A stretch of DNA of 26,224 nt from Entrophospora sp. SA101 (lineage: Eukaryota > Glomeromycota > Glomeromycetes > Entrophosporales > Entrophosporaceae), in NCBI GenBank assembly GCA_958430865.1, contig CAUDNR010000207.1, forward strand, positions 11,394 through 37,617, in the 5' to 3' direction. The notes below the pieces were generated by a model. That model did not search any database. It was not told the origin of the DNA and worked only from the letters and a program-made list of their open reading frames with translations. This document shows, in pieces, positions 7,783-17,941 of this stretch (position 1 is the stretch's first letter; each line of letters begins with the position of its first letter). The position numbers and the translations under genes are program-made.

Positions 7783-8848
7783 TCTCTGAGAAAGATTCTG
7801 TCAAATTATTAATGGACTTCCTTCCAATTTTCACAAGGAAGTTATGGTCAAAGACTTTATTGGAGGTAAGTACACACTTATTTACTTGAAGAAGAATGTC
7901 AAGAAAGCTAGAACACAATTGTAGACTGGTCATGTACCACATTCCCAGAGTTCAGACAATAAATTTTTCGTATACTTCAAAGGCATAAGATCAGTAAAAT
8001 GTTTATGGGGAATCATGAAAGGCTGTAGAATAATAAAAATGAAGCTGAAATACTTAAGCAAATTCCTATATGCTCATTCACTGATAATATGACTTTACAA
8101 TGATATTATTTGTGGAAAATATATGCTTCAGGTAATATTGGTGGCAAGGATGACATTCGAGAATGGGGTATGGATAATGCTGATTGGGTTAAGCTTTGTG
8201 ACATAGATTTTGTAGAAAGATTCAATGATCCCGAACCTTTAAAGCATTTTAGAGGTCTTGCTTATTACCAAATACAAGGTTCCAATGTGACAAATTCTAT
8301 AGAAAATCTAAAAATCAAAGAATAAATCCAATGGGAAGATTCACATGATTCTATGGACCCTTCCTCAGTTGATTTGCATAAATTTTATTTGGCAAAACAG
8401 TGGAAAGTGGTACATAATCTTGTCCAATTGATAGGTTTTAGAGATATAGATGATACAAATATTCTTTCTGGTGATGATGTGGCAAAAGCTTTCAAACAAT
8501 CATGGGAACAAATCATCAAAATTCAAGAAGATGCATTATTACTCTTTGGATTTAAGTCTCGGGCTAAGGAAACCCCTAATCTCAATGCTACAGTTAAATT
8601 GTTTAATGCAATAGTGGGTAATTGGTGTGGTTATGCTATCAAGAGTAAACAAAAAAGAGAAGGACCTAAGGATCAACAAGTATGGAAACAAATTTATTGG
8701 ATTGACTGGCAAGCCATACAGTGGAACTGGTTTTAATAAAGTGAGAGCTCTGATTCTTCCACCATATAAACCAGAATCAGTTAATGAAATTCAAGAACTC
8801 TTTGATTCGATACCTATTACTGATACTAACTCAAAATTTACCAATTAA
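7783..8848 (+). pseudogene. Multi-stop coding remnant, family not recognised
   Basis: It lies head to head with the nuclease-like gene. Frame fragments in order: VMVKDFIGGKYTLIYLKKNV (about 7843), FMGNHERL, NEAEILKQIPICSFTDNM, GNIGGKDDIREWGMDNADWV, CDIDFVERFNDPEPLKHFRG, then after a TAA at 8323 the long open stretch to about 8700 (FYLAKQWKVVHNLVQLIGFR; TVKLFNAIVGNWCGYAIKSK). The final part switches frame near 8690 to GLTGKPYSGTGFNKVRALIL and ends with TAA at 8846-8848. From about 7999 to 8700 one frame is interrupted by only three stops (about 8031, 8099, 8323), so decay is moderate. Composition and conserved-looking blocks indicate a formerly real, probably multicopy protein of several hundred residues. 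I do not recognise catalytic motifs and give no function. Confidence 0.55.
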
Positions 8849-8865
8849 TTCAATTAACCAATGAT

Positions 8866-9235
8866 CTAGTTTAGTAGCGTACCTCTGGCAGGGGGTGTAA
8901 GGGGATTTTTGTTGTCTCTTACAATAAGTGTGGGGAAAAATTCAAATCTAAAAATAATACCTTGATACCTGGGCCATACAGGGTTTTGTGACTTGTAAAT
9001 ATATTTTGTTACACTGTTTCCTTTTTTAGAGAAAAAAGGGGTACCATAAAAAAATCCGCATACAGTCTGCCCTTGTGGCTGGACATATAAGAAAATTTTA
9101 TTCAACATTCGTTGAAACAAGGTTACTAATCGCGTTTCAACGAAATTTTATGTTTTCATAATGTGTAACAACGTTTTTAAAAACTCGTTGTATCAAAAAT
9201 TTAATTATACTTCGTTGAAACAAGGGTTCACTGTA
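8866..9235. mobile_element. Repeat fragment with a solo pogo/Tc1-like terminus
   Basis: At 9211-9233 the minus strand reads CAGTGAACCCTTGTTTCAACGAA in two pieces (CAGTGAACCC, then TTGTTTCAACGAA), immediately bordered by TA (9234-9235). This looks like a pogo/Fot1-type inverted repeat next to a TA target (family knowledge). The TTTCAACGAA word recurs internally: TTCGTTGAAACAAGG at 9109-9123 and its inverse TTTCAACGAA at 9135-9144, giving a stem-loop. No partner terminus is visible upstream, so the element is truncated or its other end has diverged. A minus-strand open frame at 8866-9120 (PPARGTLLN at its end) is less A+T-rich but unrecognised. Confidence 0.45.
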
Positions 9236-9511
9236 TATGTATTTACATTATGACATTAATTAGATTTGTTAATCAACTTATATCGAATACCCCAATATTT
9301 GCAAAAAAGAAAAGCATAATCCTGGATACCCTAGCCGGAGTTCAGGAATCATTGTACACAACTATTTTTTTTTTTATATATTAATATTTATAATGTTTTT
9401 TACATAAGAATAATTAAATATTAATAATAAATAAATTAAAATAAATAATAATAATTTAAATTTGTTTTTTTGTTATTTACAAAAAAAAAGAATCGAGAAA
9501 CTATATAAGAG
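9236..9511. other. Spacer, 3' flank of the NAD(P)-binding gene
   Basis: A+T-rich. It includes AATAAA-like words at 9420-9450 that lie downstream of the minus-strand gene's stop only by about 70-90 bp and could serve 3'-end formation. Confidence 0.3.
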
Positions 9512-10423
9512 TTAACTATTTATATTAGGAGTTTTCTTAAGCCAATCGCTATTCCTTAACTCTTTCATTACGAAATGAGCAACATTTGCTCTACTAACTT
9601 TCGTGAAATTCATTTTATCATTTAATTTATACTGTTTAGTTAATTGACCGTTATACATTTTACCCGGCCTGATAATAGTCCAATCAATATGATCGGAATT
9701 GTTGATTACGATTGTTTCTTGTAATTTCTTGTCATTCAACATTTTACCAGAGAAAAGGTTCCCAAAAAATTTTTGCATCATATGAATTCTTGATGATGAA
9801 ATTTCATTATTATTGTTGTTATCATCATTACTATCATCATGACCAATAACATTTTGAGACGTTACAACTATCAATCTACGAACTTTATGTTCAATCATAC
9901 TTTCGATAATCAATTTTTGTGAACATGAACAAATTTCCATATTATCGGATGATGGAAATAAAAGTCTAGGCCCAATGCAATTGATCACCACATCTTGACC
10001 TTCGATCACCTTATCCAAATCTTTCCTTGACAAAACTGATCCTACCATTATTACCAGATTAGGATTACGAAGTTGATGTCTCGCAAACGGTAAATTAGAA
10101 TCATTACGAACCAAAGCTGTAACATGATATGATGCCTCAAGCGCTTGGTTCACTACTTGAGTTCCTAATCTTCCTGTAGCACCAAGAACTATGAAAAAAA
10201 AATTTCTATTAATTCATATTTTTTTTTTAATAAAAAAATAAAGATAAAAAACTTTTTTCAGAAATAAATTTTTACCTAAAATATGTTTTCCACGCATTGT
10301 ACTTGATGCAAAATCATCAGGATCAATAGTTATTGGTAAGACATTTGGAGAGCGAGAAATTATGTTGATTGCATTATGTTTATGATTTGCTGTTTGTCTT
10401 GATATTATTTTGGGAATTGGCAT
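9512..10423 (-). CDS. NmrA-like / atypical SDR NAD(P)-binding protein
   Basis: Two exons: 10423-10276 (ATG at 10423) and 10188-9512, joined at phase 1 across an 87-bp GTAAAA...CATAG intron, giving 274 aa. Splicing creates HILVLGATGRLGTQVVNQAL, whose GATGRLG at about residues 52-58 is the GxxGxxG dinucleotide-binding loop of a Rossmann fold. VTALVRN follows at the end of the second strand, where an Arg often selects NADPH. Further strands are VVINCIGPR, RRLIVVTSQNVIG and DWTIIRPGKMYNG, in the order expected of the NAD(P)H-binding (NmrA/atypical SDR) family. The catalytic YxxxK of classical dehydrogenases is absent, as usual in this group, which includes redox sensors and reductases. The substrate is not predictable. 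An Asn/Asp run interrupts the middle. The 50-residue N-terminal extension before the fold is unusual and could include a targeting sequence. Confidence 0.85.
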
Positions 10424-11834
10424 TTTTTTTTTTTGATAGATTTATAATATATTTATAATATGTAATAATTATTTATATATATTTACAACGAAATGTTAAA
10501 TATTTTTTTTTGTTTTGTTTTTTTTTTTATATTTTAATTTTAAAGAAGGTGTAATAATAGTTGGAATTAATTTTATAATTTTAATTATTCGTGAAAAAAA
10601 TCTGATTTTTTTTTTATTTTGTATTTTCGAATGGCCGCTTTTTTTTTAAGTTTTAAGGGAGTGGAAGAAAATTCCAAGCTCTTTTTGTAATTGTTTATAC
10701 AAGGACAATTTATGAACAATATATTGTTTATGTATGTATGAAAAAAAAAACCGGTCAACGGGTTATTTTTATAAAAAAAAAAAATCAAATTTTTTTGAGC
10801 GGTAAAAATGTGATGGAAAAAAGAAAAAAGCAGTATTAAAGCAGTATTTGAGGAAATAATGAAATGACTCGGATGTAATGGTATTGGTGCTAGTAATTTA
10901 CACGATAACAATGATAAAATAATTATGAAACTGTTTTTGTAATTATTGATTTGGTGAAAACAATGTGTGAAAACGAGGAGGAATAATGTTAACAAAACAA
11001 TAAAAGCAAAAAAAGAAAGCTAGACCTTCGAATTGGGAAGGTGATTCCCTTGTTTCCAAAATTTGGTAGCAAAAAATTAAATTTTATTTGTTTTTTTTTT
11101 TTTTTTATGACAAAATTAATTTTATCTACTTGAAATCCTTTGTTGTATATAAATACATTTTTAATTGAAAATCTTGTGAACCCAAGAGGTTATTTTTGTA
11201 TTTGATTACTTATTTTAATATATTGTTGTATTAATAATTCTTGTGTTCCTAAAAGGAAGATTTACACGCTTTAAAATAATATAATATAAACAGATAGTTA
11301 AGATCTTATTTAATTTACTTGTACCATTCGCCTTTTTATTTTAAACGTAGGCAGAGAATAATATGTAATTTTTAAGAAACTTTATCTCGATGATAAGTAA
11401 TAAATTTGTTGTTTAACGTTTCCAAATATATATTACATATTCATATTAAATATTAATATATCAATATTGAAAATCATAACATGATAATGATGATTAATAA
11501 TTACGTGTGATAAAGAATTCGAATAATATTAATAATGAAGTAAATATTTAGAGAAATATGATAAAAATAAAAATCCTCTTTGCATATTATAATTATATAA
11601 ATAGTTAATCTTTCGTGCTACTATTATTTGATATTTGAAATTCGAGATAATAATGATAACTATAATAATAATAATAATTATATTATTATGCACAATTATG
11701 ATGATATCGAAAATAAAAATTTGCATCAAATGATGATAAAAATTTTAATGCAAAAAATTTAATAAAGATATTTTGTGAAAGGAATTTTTCATTCATTAAT
11801 GAAAAGAATAAATTAAACAAAATAAAAAAAAACG
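10424..11834. other. Divergent intergenic region
   Basis: About 1.4 kb between divergent gene starts (9512-10423 minus, 11835 plus). It is dominated by T- and A-runs; a minus-strand frame at 10585-10995 is a product of base composition and is not called. AAT/ATAATA microsatellite-like runs lie near 11650-11690. It should contain promoters of both neighbours, but no specific site stands out. Confidence 0.4.
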
Positions 11835-12278
11835 ATGCTATTAAAAAAATATTCTTCTTCATTTCTAATCATAATTCTGTTATTCACGATAACTTTCTTT
11901 GCTCATATAAAAATTTCTCTTTCAAATCCTATTTTCACATCAACCACGAGAAATCTAAACCATTTATTGTTACTAAAAAACAGATTAACGTTATCAAATT
12001 GGTCACAAGACAATAACGATGATAACAATTACTATTATTTAAAGAATAAACGTCAAGTAGCCTCTCCTTCTTCTTCTTCACCGCCAGTAACAGGCACAGC
12101 GTTGACATCCAATGCGGTCCAACCGGCAAGCGAGCCAATTGTTTTTAGCGTGATTGGTGATTTAAGTGCAATCGTCGAGTCAAATGAAGGCCATATGTCA
12201 CAAGTACAAGCAATTGACGAAGAAGCATTCGAAGATAACCTTGGCCAAGAATATAATAATTTATTGTTGGTCAATTAA
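11835..12278 (+). CDS. Small secreted protein with possible Kex2 site
   Basis: Single-exon ORF of 147 aa with ATG at 11835. The N-terminus is a classic signal peptide: MLLKK, then a hydrophobic core (FLIIILLFTITFFAHI), with likely cleavage after ISLS at about residue 30. A lysine-arginine pair at residues 72-73 (LKNKR|QVASPSS) follows an Asn/Asp/Tyr-rich segment and precedes a Ser/Pro/Thr-rich stretch, as at Kex2-type processing sites. The C-terminal part (PIVFSVIGDLSAIVESNEGH) is acidic and lower in A+T than its surroundings, which supports real coding. No cysteine is present, so it is not a disulfide-rich effector. No family recognised. By inference a secreted, possibly processed protein or effector candidate of a plant-associated fungus; cell-wall protein or propeptide are alternatives. 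Confidence 0.6.
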   Translation: MLLKKYSSSFLIIILLFTITFFAHIKISLSNPIFTSTTRNLNHLLLLKNRLTLSNWSQDNNDDNNYYYLKNKRQVASPSSSSPPVTGTALTSNAVQPASEPIVFSVIGDLSAIVESNEGHMSQVQAIDEEAFEDNLGQEYNNLLLVN

Positions 12279-12954
12279 TTTGTTTTGAGGTGTGATTTTT
12301 TGTGGAATTATTTATTAAATTAAAGGAAATCGTCATTCTTATCTAGCCATTGTTTGTTTTTGAAATAATACTCCTGACCCGTTTATTATTATGATGATGA
12401 TAATAATAACAATAATAAACACAAACTTTATTACGAAAGTAAGGCGAAACTGCGTTATTCTTTATATCGAAAAGAACCATCAAAATGATATTGCGTTTTT
12501 ATCTCAAAGGAAGATCTTCTTTTCAATTTAAAGCTTTCATATTAGTGTTACTTTATGGGGTTGTGTTGGAACCATTGATAACACAATGTATTAAATCTTT
12601 TCATGTACATCATATGCAACAAAACCATATAAAGCGAACATTTTTCTAATTTTTATTATTCAATAATTATATCCCAACTGAATAATTCAATCATTTTATC
12701 GTCTGCGAAGAGATTGACACATTATTTAATTCTCATAAATAGTATTTGTATTTACGGTATTTGTAGACAGTGTCTAAAATCCGAACTGATATTATGTGCA
12801 GTGCTAGCACATTGTTGTCATATTAAAGTACGCTGACCACATTATTAGAAAACTAAGTACGGGTAATTTTACATATAATTTATAACAAAATAAATTATAA
12901 AACAACAATTGATAAATTTTGTTTATATTTTTCGGTATGATTGTAAAAAAAATT
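12279..12954. other. Spacer, no gene seen
   Basis: It holds the 3' flank of the secreted-protein gene and A+T-rich sequence. Nothing supported. Confidence 0.4.
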
Positions 12955-13165
12955 TTCTTTTTTGCATTTTTACACCAGCTGCAAAACACAGTCACCTTTC
13001 CATTACTATCTTCACTTTTTTCAAGCCAAGAGTAAACTCATAACCAACTTGGATCAAAATCATGTATTTTTTTATTTAATTTTTGTCTGGTAATCTCCTT
13101 TTTTTTCGCTTTTGTGTAGTTGCCACCTGTTTTTCATTATTTTCACAAATAACAAATTTATCCAT
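12955..13165 (-). pseudogene. Second TTF-type zinc-finger fragment
   Basis: ATG at 13165 opens MDKFVICENNEKQVATTQKR, then KKRRLPDKN and a TAA. Within a few codons another frame resumes with DFDPSWL, a TGA, then VYSWLEKSEDSNGKVTVFCS and WCKNAKKKI before trailing into A+T-rich sequence. The SWL...YSWLE...V-F-C-x-W-C pattern is again the TTF-type zinc finger of hAT-like proteins, with a basic segment just before it. It lacks any transposase core and has a frameshift plus a stop, so it is a dead 5' fragment. It resembles the fragment at 4905-5190 in layout but not closely in sequence, so they come from different subfamilies. Confidence 0.5.
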
Positions 13166-13457
13166 TATTGAATACTTTTCAAAGGCTTTAATGTAAATGG
13201 TGTGAATAAAAGATGTCTTATATTTGAAAAAATTTATTGGAAAAAACATGCGAGAAAAAAAAGTAAAAAAATTTATTATTTTTATATATATAATAATGAT
13301 AACAACAGTCAGACTCCTAATAGTAATAGTCACAACTCATATACAAGATTTTTTATTGCAAAAAATAAATATTATTAAATTTACAATGATCAATTACTAT
13401 TCATGATTACTGTCTAATTATCATCCTGCAAACCACCAACCACCTAACCAACTATTA
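13166..13457. other. Short spacer, no gene
   Basis: A+T-rich. It lies directly downstream of the DUF7918-like gene's stop codon. Confidence 0.3.
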
Positions 13458-14831
13458 TTATTTTAATTCTTTGAATAAACGATTAATATCTTTTGGATCA
13501 AAATTTTTACTAGTTTTATTTTTATCTGGTAGTTTACTTTTATTTTTATTTTTAGCTCTAAGTTTATAATTATTAATATTGCTACCATTTTTACCATTGT
13601 TGCCACTATCACAATGTTGGTTATTATCATCATCGTCATCATTATCATTATATTCATCTTGAATATCTTCAATAAAAGATGATAAATTTCTTTTTAATCC
13701 AACTCTAATATTATTATAATAATTATTAATATTATTATCGTTATCATTACTATTGTTATTATCATCATCATCACTATTATTATTGTTATGAGGTATTATC
13801 AATCCTTGTATATTATTAAGATAATTAATATCTCGATATTCAAGGTTCAAGACAGCAATTGGTTGATCACCTGATCTTTTCAAACTGCAAAAACCCTTTG
13901 TCATAAATTTTTTATTAAGCTTTGATTCCTTAAAACTTGCACTTATTGCCATATCTTCAAATATATCATTCAACTTCTCATTATCATTATCTTTTTGATC
14001 TTGTTGTTGTTGTATTATATTGAAATCTGGTACTTTGACAGTGTCATATTGATGCCATTCTGCTTTATAAAAATGCACAGATATTGTTCCACATCCACCT
14101 CCAATGCAATTTTTCCTTTTCTCATTCTGATCGTTATCACCATTATCATTAATATTATTATGGATATTGTAAGAATAATCCATATCATCCTCATCTATTC
14201 TTTCATCATTGTATTTAATAACTCCATTCATTGCTCCTCTCTTACCAATAATAGCATCCTTTTTTGGTGACAATGTAGTAGGAGTAGCAGTAACGAATTT
14301 AAAATAAAACTTCTTGTCTCTTTCCTTATTCCAAAATCCATCCTCAACATAATAACAATCATCATAAATTTGATAATAAGTATAGTCCCAAACTCCATCA
14401 ACAAATAAATAGGCTTTTATTGGCGCTGAATATTTGGCTTTTGCATATGTGAACCTTATGCTAAATCTTTTATTCTCATCTGATTTGTTCACCAACGCAT
14501 ATACTATTCTGTCACTTTTTTAAACATTAAAGAATTAGTATAGAGTAAGTAGAAAACATTTAAAATTAAAAGGTAGGGACTAATTAATTAATACGAATGA
14601 ACATACGTTGTATGAGTTTTTTTTGTTACTTCATCGTAAATATATGAAGGACCTGCACTAGTTATCTTTATTTAATAAATAATATATAAATTAAATACAC
14701 ATACATATTACGTACATTCAAATGTATCAATTAATTATACTCACTGTCTTGTTTTCTACATATTTTTCACTATACTCTTTCAATGGCTCACCATTTACAA
14801 ATATTTGCAATCGAAAACCTTCTAATAACAT
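13458..14831 (-). CDS. DUF7918-like protein with Asn/Asp-rich regions
   Basis: Three exons: 14831-14745 (ATG at 14831), 14665-14607 and 14514-13458. The introns are GTGAGT...AAAG (79 bp, phase 0) and GTATGT...AAAAG (92 bp, phase 2), giving 400 aa. The start reads MLLEGFRLQIFVNGEPLKEY, then YVENKTITSAGPSYIYDEVT, leading to IRFTYAKAKYSAPIKAYLFV and DGVWD. A later GCGTISVHFYKAEW strand completes a pattern I recognise from the fungal DUF7918 family: a beta-rich domain opening with an 'F-x-V/I-x-I-x-V-x-G' strand and containing a 'x-DG-x' turn and a 'G-T-I-x-V' strand. The molecular role is unknown. The second half is disordered, with long Asn/Asp runs (TAT/AAC/GAT repeats), ending in a basic stretch (KNKSKLPDKNKTSK). 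Family assignment is by eye; exon phases are consistent throughout. Confidence 0.65.
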
Positions 14832-15968
14832 ATTTGTTGTTATTGTGGTGAATTATTGGAATGGATTGTGTTGGAAGAATACTTTTAAGGACGAATGTGT
14901 GGCAAATTGTGAAGAATTTTTAGATATTTGCCGTGGCAATTACGTTTTTTTTATATTGGTAGATCATCTACCTTAATATTAAAATATTTTCCCCACAAAC
15001 AAAATATTAGCAATCATTGCCATATGAATGGTAATTTCTAGTTTAAAGAAGATAAGAATAGTTTAATTGCGGATGATGACAGACATATGATTGTGATTTT
15101 CATAACACAACACAAGAAAGCTTCGTTTTTCCTTTTCAGATACTCTTTTTTTTTCCTGCATTGGAGATAAAAAAACATGTACTGCAGAACGCTAATAACG
15201 GAATTGGGTTTATGTTTCTCTGGAACCACCCAAAACTAAACCCAAACTATTTATACAACTATTTTAAAAACATAATCAATTTTGCAAATCATCTTTAGAT
15301 TCTAATTAGGAGTTTAGGATCCTCTCCTGAAAACTATTTCGAAAATTCATTCTTGGTTTAAAAAAAAAAAAATCATAAAAAATAGTTATTTAAAGGAAAT
15401 CGGGGCCTGTTTCTGTCACAGTTCAATATGATAGATATTGTGGATTTTGTGAATACGATTTCTGTTTTATTGATTAAACATTTTGGCAACAACCTGACCA
15501 AGACAATGATCAATTACATAAAGATACCATATAGCATTGTGTATCAACTCCTCAATGCGTTAGCCTAATCATCGTGAAAGTTTGATCAGCACTTTTTTTA
15601 GTTGGGTAAAATATAATTAATTAATTATATCTTGTAAATGCTTTTTGTGGATGAATATGAAAATTAAGATGTCGAATTGAATTTTTTTAAAGTTGAGAAA
15701 TTTCGTTTGATGATTCTGCGCAAAAGAATAGAGATTGATAGACATAGTAGCTATTACTTTCGTCATTGCCATCACTAATCCTGCGATCTCATGGTTCAAA
15801 CACAGGCTTAAAATAGTCTTGCAGTATTTGATGAATCTTGTTTGAAAATTAGAGATACAACAATGTCAACCAACACGTTTCAAAGAATGATTAAAAATTA
15901 AACAGGGTCTTTGATACTTGTTACATGAAAAAATAAACTTAAACTTGTCGATCCACTTTCCAAACTGA
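14832..15968. other. Upstream region of the DUF7918-like gene, no gene seen
   Basis: About 1.1 kb. The forward frame at 14722-14976 is antisense to exon 1 and is not called. A minus-strand frame at 15038-15229 has no supporting features. No repeats of note. Confidence 0.4.
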
Positions 15969-15989
15969 TTATAAGCCTTTTTGACATTT

Positions 15990-16031
<42 letters not shown>

Positions 16032-16205
16032 GCATTTTTCTTTGAGCATTGGAAGTGCTAAATTATTATCATTGGCTCTATGTTGATCTTGTTGCTCAAA
16101 TAAATTATACTCTTCCAAAACCCCTATCATTGGCGAAATCGTTGTTATTGCTGACATTATCAACATCATGACTTGGAGCATTTGAAAGGTTCTAATTGAT
16201 TTCAT
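15969..16205 (-). CDS. Doubtful small secreted ORF ending in a TA microsatellite
   Basis: From ATG at 16205: MKSIRTFQMLQVMMLIMSAI, then TTISPMIGVLEEYNLFEQQD. This has the form of a signal peptide (two basic residues, hydrophobic core, small residues). The rest is hydrophilic (HRANDNNLALPMLKEK) and then runs through the TA repeat, translated as alternating Tyr-Ile, to a stop at 15969. About 78 aa. Length would vary with the microsatellite. It may be chance, or a real first exon whose donor I could not identify. Confidence 0.25.
15993..16024. repeat. (TA)n microsatellite
   Basis: About 16 uninterrupted TA dinucleotides. Confidence 0.95.
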
Positions 16206-16603
16206 TACGATGTATGTATGAATCCAAAAAAGAATAATCTGTTTTAAATTTTTTAGAGGTATTAAAATCTTCAACATCTTTTGGGTGTAATTTAAAAATT
16301 TTAATTTTTAAAGTTTAAGGTAGGGAGGGATTTTTAAATTCAAAAAAAAAAAAAGGAATCCATTTTCCTGAATAGTTTTTTCACTTGCACAAACAACTGA
16401 TGATTTGCTTATATTGTTCTTAGGACAACAATTAATAATATCAAGTGTGGAATGAATCTACACTAATATGACGTTTTTAATTTGCAGGTAGTGGTAAGCA
16501 ATTTTACATTTTATCTTTTAAGTCAAGTTAACATTTCATTATTATTATAATTTGTTTCATTAATTAAAAAAATACATATATAACAAAATATAATGACAAA
16601 CAT
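16206..16603. other. Spacer, no gene seen
   Basis: A+T-rich with a poly-A run at about 16339-16352. Confidence 0.35.
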
Positions 16604-16629
16604 AAAATAAATAAATAAATAAATAAATA
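16604..16629. repeat. (AATA)n microsatellite
   Basis: Six or so consecutive AATA units. Confidence 0.9.
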
Positions 16630-16644
16630 TATTTTGATTGTCAG

Positions 16645-17268
16645 TCATTCATCTTGAATTTTTTGAGCATCTTTGCTCATGTCATCATAAGCTCGTTCCT
16701 TACCTTAGCATTAGGAGTATCTGTGGCGGTCGAACCAGCAGAAGAAAAGCTTGTGGGAACGGAAGTGGTCGTCAAACAAGTCAAAGAGGTCGGAGAGGTT
16801 GAAGAAGTGACATGCTTTTCCTTTTCTTATTCACCTTTTTGATACTTTTTTCAATCAATTCCAATTCTTTCTCTTCATCATTGTGATTTTATTGCTGTCC
16901 TTGTTCGTATTGGGATCGAGTTCCATTCTATTTCCTTCGCTGCTAAGTGTTGCTTGTTCGTCTTGCTGATTTCAACTTTCCAAGAACCAAAATTATTGAC
17001 CTGCCTAGATTGTTTTTAATCAACTTATATCTCCTGCTCTCATCCATATATGTCACATAAAAGACTTGGTTATTCATTTTTAGTTTTTAAATGTCAGAAT
17101 TGATGCTTTTATCCTTTGACAGTGTGTTGTATAGCTTTCTGTTCAGAACAAAATTCCCCACCTGCCTCATTCTCAACAAAAAAGTCTTTGTTTGGGGACT
17201 TTTGTGAAAATCATTAATGGATCTTGGTAGGGAAAGTCTTCCTCACCTTCACCATTTTTATCAACCAT
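16645..17268 (-). pseudogene. Decayed gene with Ser/Thr-rich C-terminal half, unrecognised
   Basis: ATG at 17268 opens MVDKNGEGEEDFPYQDPLMI. The frame breaks repeatedly through about 16900, where fragments such as SWKVEISKTNKQHLAAKEIE appear. A plausible coding frame then reads DEEKELELIEKSIKKVNKKR, a charged coiled-coil-like stretch. It changes frame to SSTSPTSLTCLTTTSVPTS and FSSAGSTATDTPNAK, and finally to GKERAYDDMSKDAQKIQDE followed by TGA (16645-16647). The Ser/Thr-rich linker and acidic-basic ends look like a real protein tail, and base composition here is clearly less A+T-rich than the flanks. At least four frame changes make it a pseudogene. The forward frame over 16654-16842 has no ATG and is its shadow. 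Family unknown. Confidence 0.5.
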
Positions 17269-17906
17269 GATCGTTTGGTTTAGTCACCTACATATATGTA
17301 TAACTAACTAAGAAAAGTTAACCAAAATTTTCAAAATTTTCAATTCAAAATATAGGGAAACTATGCATACATATTCGACTCTTTCTTCCATAACTTATCT
17401 CCCAATCAGAACAACAATCGAGTGCTTGGAAAATTTTAACACGTTGTTCACCTTGTCATAATATCCTTTGAAGTTAACCTCTCTAAAAACATTGTTGTAT
17501 ATAGTGCAGTTCCACTGATTGTTCCCTCGGTGAAAGTAATAAATACAATCAACAACAATAGAACACGTATTTCTATTTGTTATTATTGTTTATTGTTTAT
17601 TATTTTATTATTTACAATTTACGATTTATGATTTACGATTTATCATCAGGAAAAAGTCAACTATAGAATAAATTTTTTTACCATTATCAATTATTATAAT
17701 ATAAATATATAAATATATTATTATTATTATAGCTAGGAATTCAAACATATTAATACATATACAGGATAATATCCATCCCTCCAAAAAAGATATTTTCATA
17801 TTATTTTTTTTTTAATTAAAAAAAAAAAATACAAAAATGTACATTATAAGCAATAAAATAACAATAATATTATTTTTAACATTAGAAATACGATATCCTT
17901 CATTCA
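17269..17906. other. Spacer between the decayed gene and the eIF2B gene
   Basis: It contains a short imperfect repeat of TTTACGATTTATGA-like words at 17610-17645 and TTATTGTT words at 17580-17605. No gene is seen. It holds the 3' flank of the eIF2B gene. Confidence 0.4.
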
Positions 17907-17910
17907 TTAT

Positions 17911-17941
<31 letters not shown>

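Noticed and set aside
10585..10995. 136-aa minus-strand ORF rich in Phe, Leu, Ser and Lys
   Set aside because: Composition is what A/T homopolymers produce by chance; no domain, no splice support. It lies in a promoter-like spacer.
11935..12274. Two minus-strand ORFs
   Set aside because: Antisense shadows of the secreted-protein gene, which has a proper signal peptide.
13224..13406. Forward 60-aa ORF
   Set aside because: Lys/Ile-rich chance frame in A+T-rich sequence downstream of the DUF7918-like gene; no features.
14722..14976. Forward 84-aa ORF
   Set aside because: Antisense to exon 1 of the DUF7918-like gene and to its upstream region; the minus-strand model explains this DNA better.
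16654..16842. Forward 62-aa ORF that looks like a signal peptide plus a Val/Glu-rich tail
   Set aside because: It starts at TTG, not ATG, and lies opposite the Ser/Thr-rich tail of the decayed minus-strand gene, whose complement yields Val/Glu codons.
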